Source: JAFGPS01 sp964570855 | Lineage (GTDB): Bacteria; Planctomycetota; Phycisphaerae; Sedimentisphaerales; Anaerobacaceae | Direction: 5' to 3' | DNA: 15,373 nucleotides | Assembly (NCBI GenBank): GCA_964570855.1 | Contig: CAZMZR010000081.1 | Location: 1-15,373 of the forward strand | Shown: piece by piece, positions 14,801 to 15,373 of the stretch | Numbering within the stretch: the first letter of the stretch is position 1 | Layout of the letters: the number at the start of each line of letters is the position of its first letter | Notes under the pieces: generated by a model | What the model was told of the DNA's origin: nothing | What the model saw: the letters and a program-made list of their open reading frames with translations, nothing else | Databases searched by the model: none | Position numbers and translations under genes: made by a program

Positions 14801-15347
14801 GCTCGTGATGTTGTATCTCGATGAAGTATCTCTCGGGACCGAAAATTTTCAAATAACTTTCCGCCGCTGCGCGTGCGCCCTTTTCGTCGCCTCTAAGAAG
14901 TGACATCGGAACCTCGCCTTTGAGGCAGGCCGAAGTACAGATAAGACCTTCGTTGTGTTCTGCTAAAATTTCCTTGTCGATTCTCGGGCGATAGTAAAAT
15001 CCCTCGGTGAAGCCGGCGCTCGCCAGCTTCAAGAGATTTTGATAGCCAGCAATGTTTTCCGCCAGGAGGATAAGATGATATGCGGCATCGGATATACTGG
15101 TTTTCGTCCGGTCGAAACGGCTGTTAGGGGCGACGTACGCCTCGATGCCGAGGATCGGCCTGATATGCGCTGCTACCGCTTTTGTATAGAACTCGATAGC
15201 GCCGAACATATTGCCGTGGTCGGTTACTGCGACCGTTTCCATATCGAGCTTCTTGCACCGCCGCAAAAGCTTATCGTATGATATAGCACCGTCGAGCAGC
15301 GAATATTGACTGTGCAAATGAAGATGTGTAAATCCTTTATTCGACAT
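11889..15347 (-). CDS. dnaE: DNA polymerase III alpha subunit (DnaE)
   Basis: The 1152-aa replicative C-family polymerase. The PHP domain (about 1-210) begins FTHLHLHSQYSLLDG and keeps TDHGN, GIEAYV, EIQHH and NDVHF. The palm holds PDIDIDI with catalytic Asp397 and Asp399, and the third Asp549 in LLKMDFLGLKTL. Next come LYRPGPM (about 627) and the fingers block GYGFNKSHSTRYAFIAYQTAYMK (about 735-757). QMNFF (911-915) fits the beta-clamp-binding motif, followed by an OB-fold (about 985-1055) and a C-terminal tail. There is no inserted 3'-5' exonuclease, so this is DnaE, not PolC; length matches E. coli DnaE (1160). The ATG at 15347 was chosen because AAGGA lies about 11 nt upstream. An ATG at 15359 abuts that AAGG and would add four residues. 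The gene is complete. Confidence 0.97.
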   Translation of the reverse strand: MSNKGFTHLHLHSQYSLLDGAISYDKLLRRCKKLDMETVAVTDHGNMFGAIEFYTKAVAAHIRPILGIEAYVAPNSRFDRTKTSISDAAYHLILLAENIAGYQNLLKLASAGFTEGFYYRPRIDKEILAEHNEGLICTSACLKGEVPMSLLRGDEKGARAAAESYLKIFGPERYFIEIQHHEPDEPGVREGLIDLANKMGLGMVATNDVHFLEEEDYEAHNCLCAISTGKRADDPDRMIYPSDVYLKSPDQMRRLFAEASEACDNTLAIAERCNVELDLKTRHAPHFEPPVGTTPEEYLTKLCYEGTKERYGEITDEIKERLDRELKVIESKGFASYFLIVWDFCKYAHENNIAIGARGSGVGTLVGYSLGLCDVDPIRYDLLFERFMDPHRNEMPDIDIDICQAHRGQIIDYVRQKYGHVAQIITFGTMKARAVIRDVCRVLGVPLFEADRLAKLVPFSLDMTLEKAIDTEPELKQSYQQDQMTRKVIDIGKKLEGLARHASVHAAGVVIADKPLTNFVPLYQASGSEDIVTQFDGPTVEKVGLLKMDFLGLKTLSVLERACRLVAEIHGEEIDLEKLDITDPEVFELFSAGKTKGVFQFESGGMQNLLMRMKPDRIEDLIAANALYRPGPMILIPDYIDRKHGSRWSLPHPIMKEVLDETYGIMIYQEQVMRICNRLGDIPLREAYTLIKAISKKKAKIINKEKERFIAGCVDKGLKSQQAEQIFELIERFAGYGFNKSHSTRYAFIAYQTAYMKTHWPVEFMAALLTYEMDNTDKVVDYINECGVMGIEVMPPDINESGVDFTPLYERDEDGEQKKGVIRFGLAAVKGVGEKAVEQIIAARKQAGRFQSLFHFCENVDLRAANKQVLEALIKAGAFDNLGGNRAQMMAGLERAMENGAGLQADKQAGQMNFFGQMTKENDYATDHKRLPSVAPWPEPQMLAYEKEVLGFYVTSNPLSHHAEMINIYSTRNTSELARANGEKQIVIGGMVNKVRYNITKSGRNAGSKMAVFTLEDLQGQVEVVMFPEVLSRYSDILVPDTVVFVKGKADFRRESPNIIAEELIALDEVREKLAAKVRLRLDAEKVTKEKVTMIKSICQHHKGKSPVIVTVQTEKGRVLAAADKSLSVNPDLEFCRKMKQLLGEENFQLSK

Positions 15348-15373
15348 AACTTGCACCATCCTTCATAAGTGTT

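Noticed and set aside
12042..14903. Several long plus-strand frames (for example 12042-13043, 13071-13784, 13833-14903)
   Set aside because: All are antisense to dnaE, which is intact from PHP domain to C-terminus.

Overview
The window most likely comes from a planctomycete, probably of the Phycisphaerae/Sedimentisphaerales side. This rests mainly on the secreted protein at 5970-7649. It carries tandem Cys-rich beta-sandwich repeats, a GEVED-type domain and a C-terminal half-dockerin-like tail ending in a Trp-Leu...Cys motif, an architecture I associate with that group. Lipoprotein signals are frequent, GC content is moderate, and short unrelated transcription units are separated by sizeable gaps, which also fits. 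No 16S rRNA or other marker is present, so the assignment is an inference.

Layout. 17-3015 (minus): a two-gene M16 zinc-peptidase operon. The upstream gene encodes the catalytic HxxEH subunit. The downstream lipoprotein paralogue has lost the zinc site. 3328-4032 (minus): an isochorismatase-fold protein that lacks the nucleophilic Cys and has a CxCxxC tail. It is divergent from 4261-4884 (plus), trmB, the tRNA m7G46 methyltransferase. 4899-5726 (minus): a compact pair of a 78-aa helical protein followed by a 191-aa AbiEii-like nucleotidyltransferase, resembling a toxin-antitoxin module. 5970-7649 (minus): the large secreted repeat protein. 8150-9079 (minus): a lipoprotein of the endonuclease/exonuclease/phosphatase fold. 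9527-11807 (plus): two tandem paralogous lipoproteins that look like DUF4056. 11889-15347 (minus): dnaE, the replicative DNA polymerase III alpha subunit.

How the genes relate. Housekeeping genes (dnaE, trmB) sit among envelope or secreted proteins with no single shared pathway. Three units look like functional pairs: the M16 heterodimer, the small-protein/nucleotidyltransferase module, and the tandem DUF4056-like lipoproteins. I saw no tRNA, rRNA, CRISPR array, transposase or prophage gene. The long gaps (3016-3327, 7650-8149, 9080-9526) hold promoter-like sequences, hairpins and doubtful small ORFs only.

Best candidates for something undescribed are the nucleotidyltransferase pair (4899-5726), the DUF4056-like pair with conserved His/Glu/Asp motifs (9527-11807), and the Cys-less isochorismatase-like protein (3328-4032). 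All functional statements on these are inferences from motifs.
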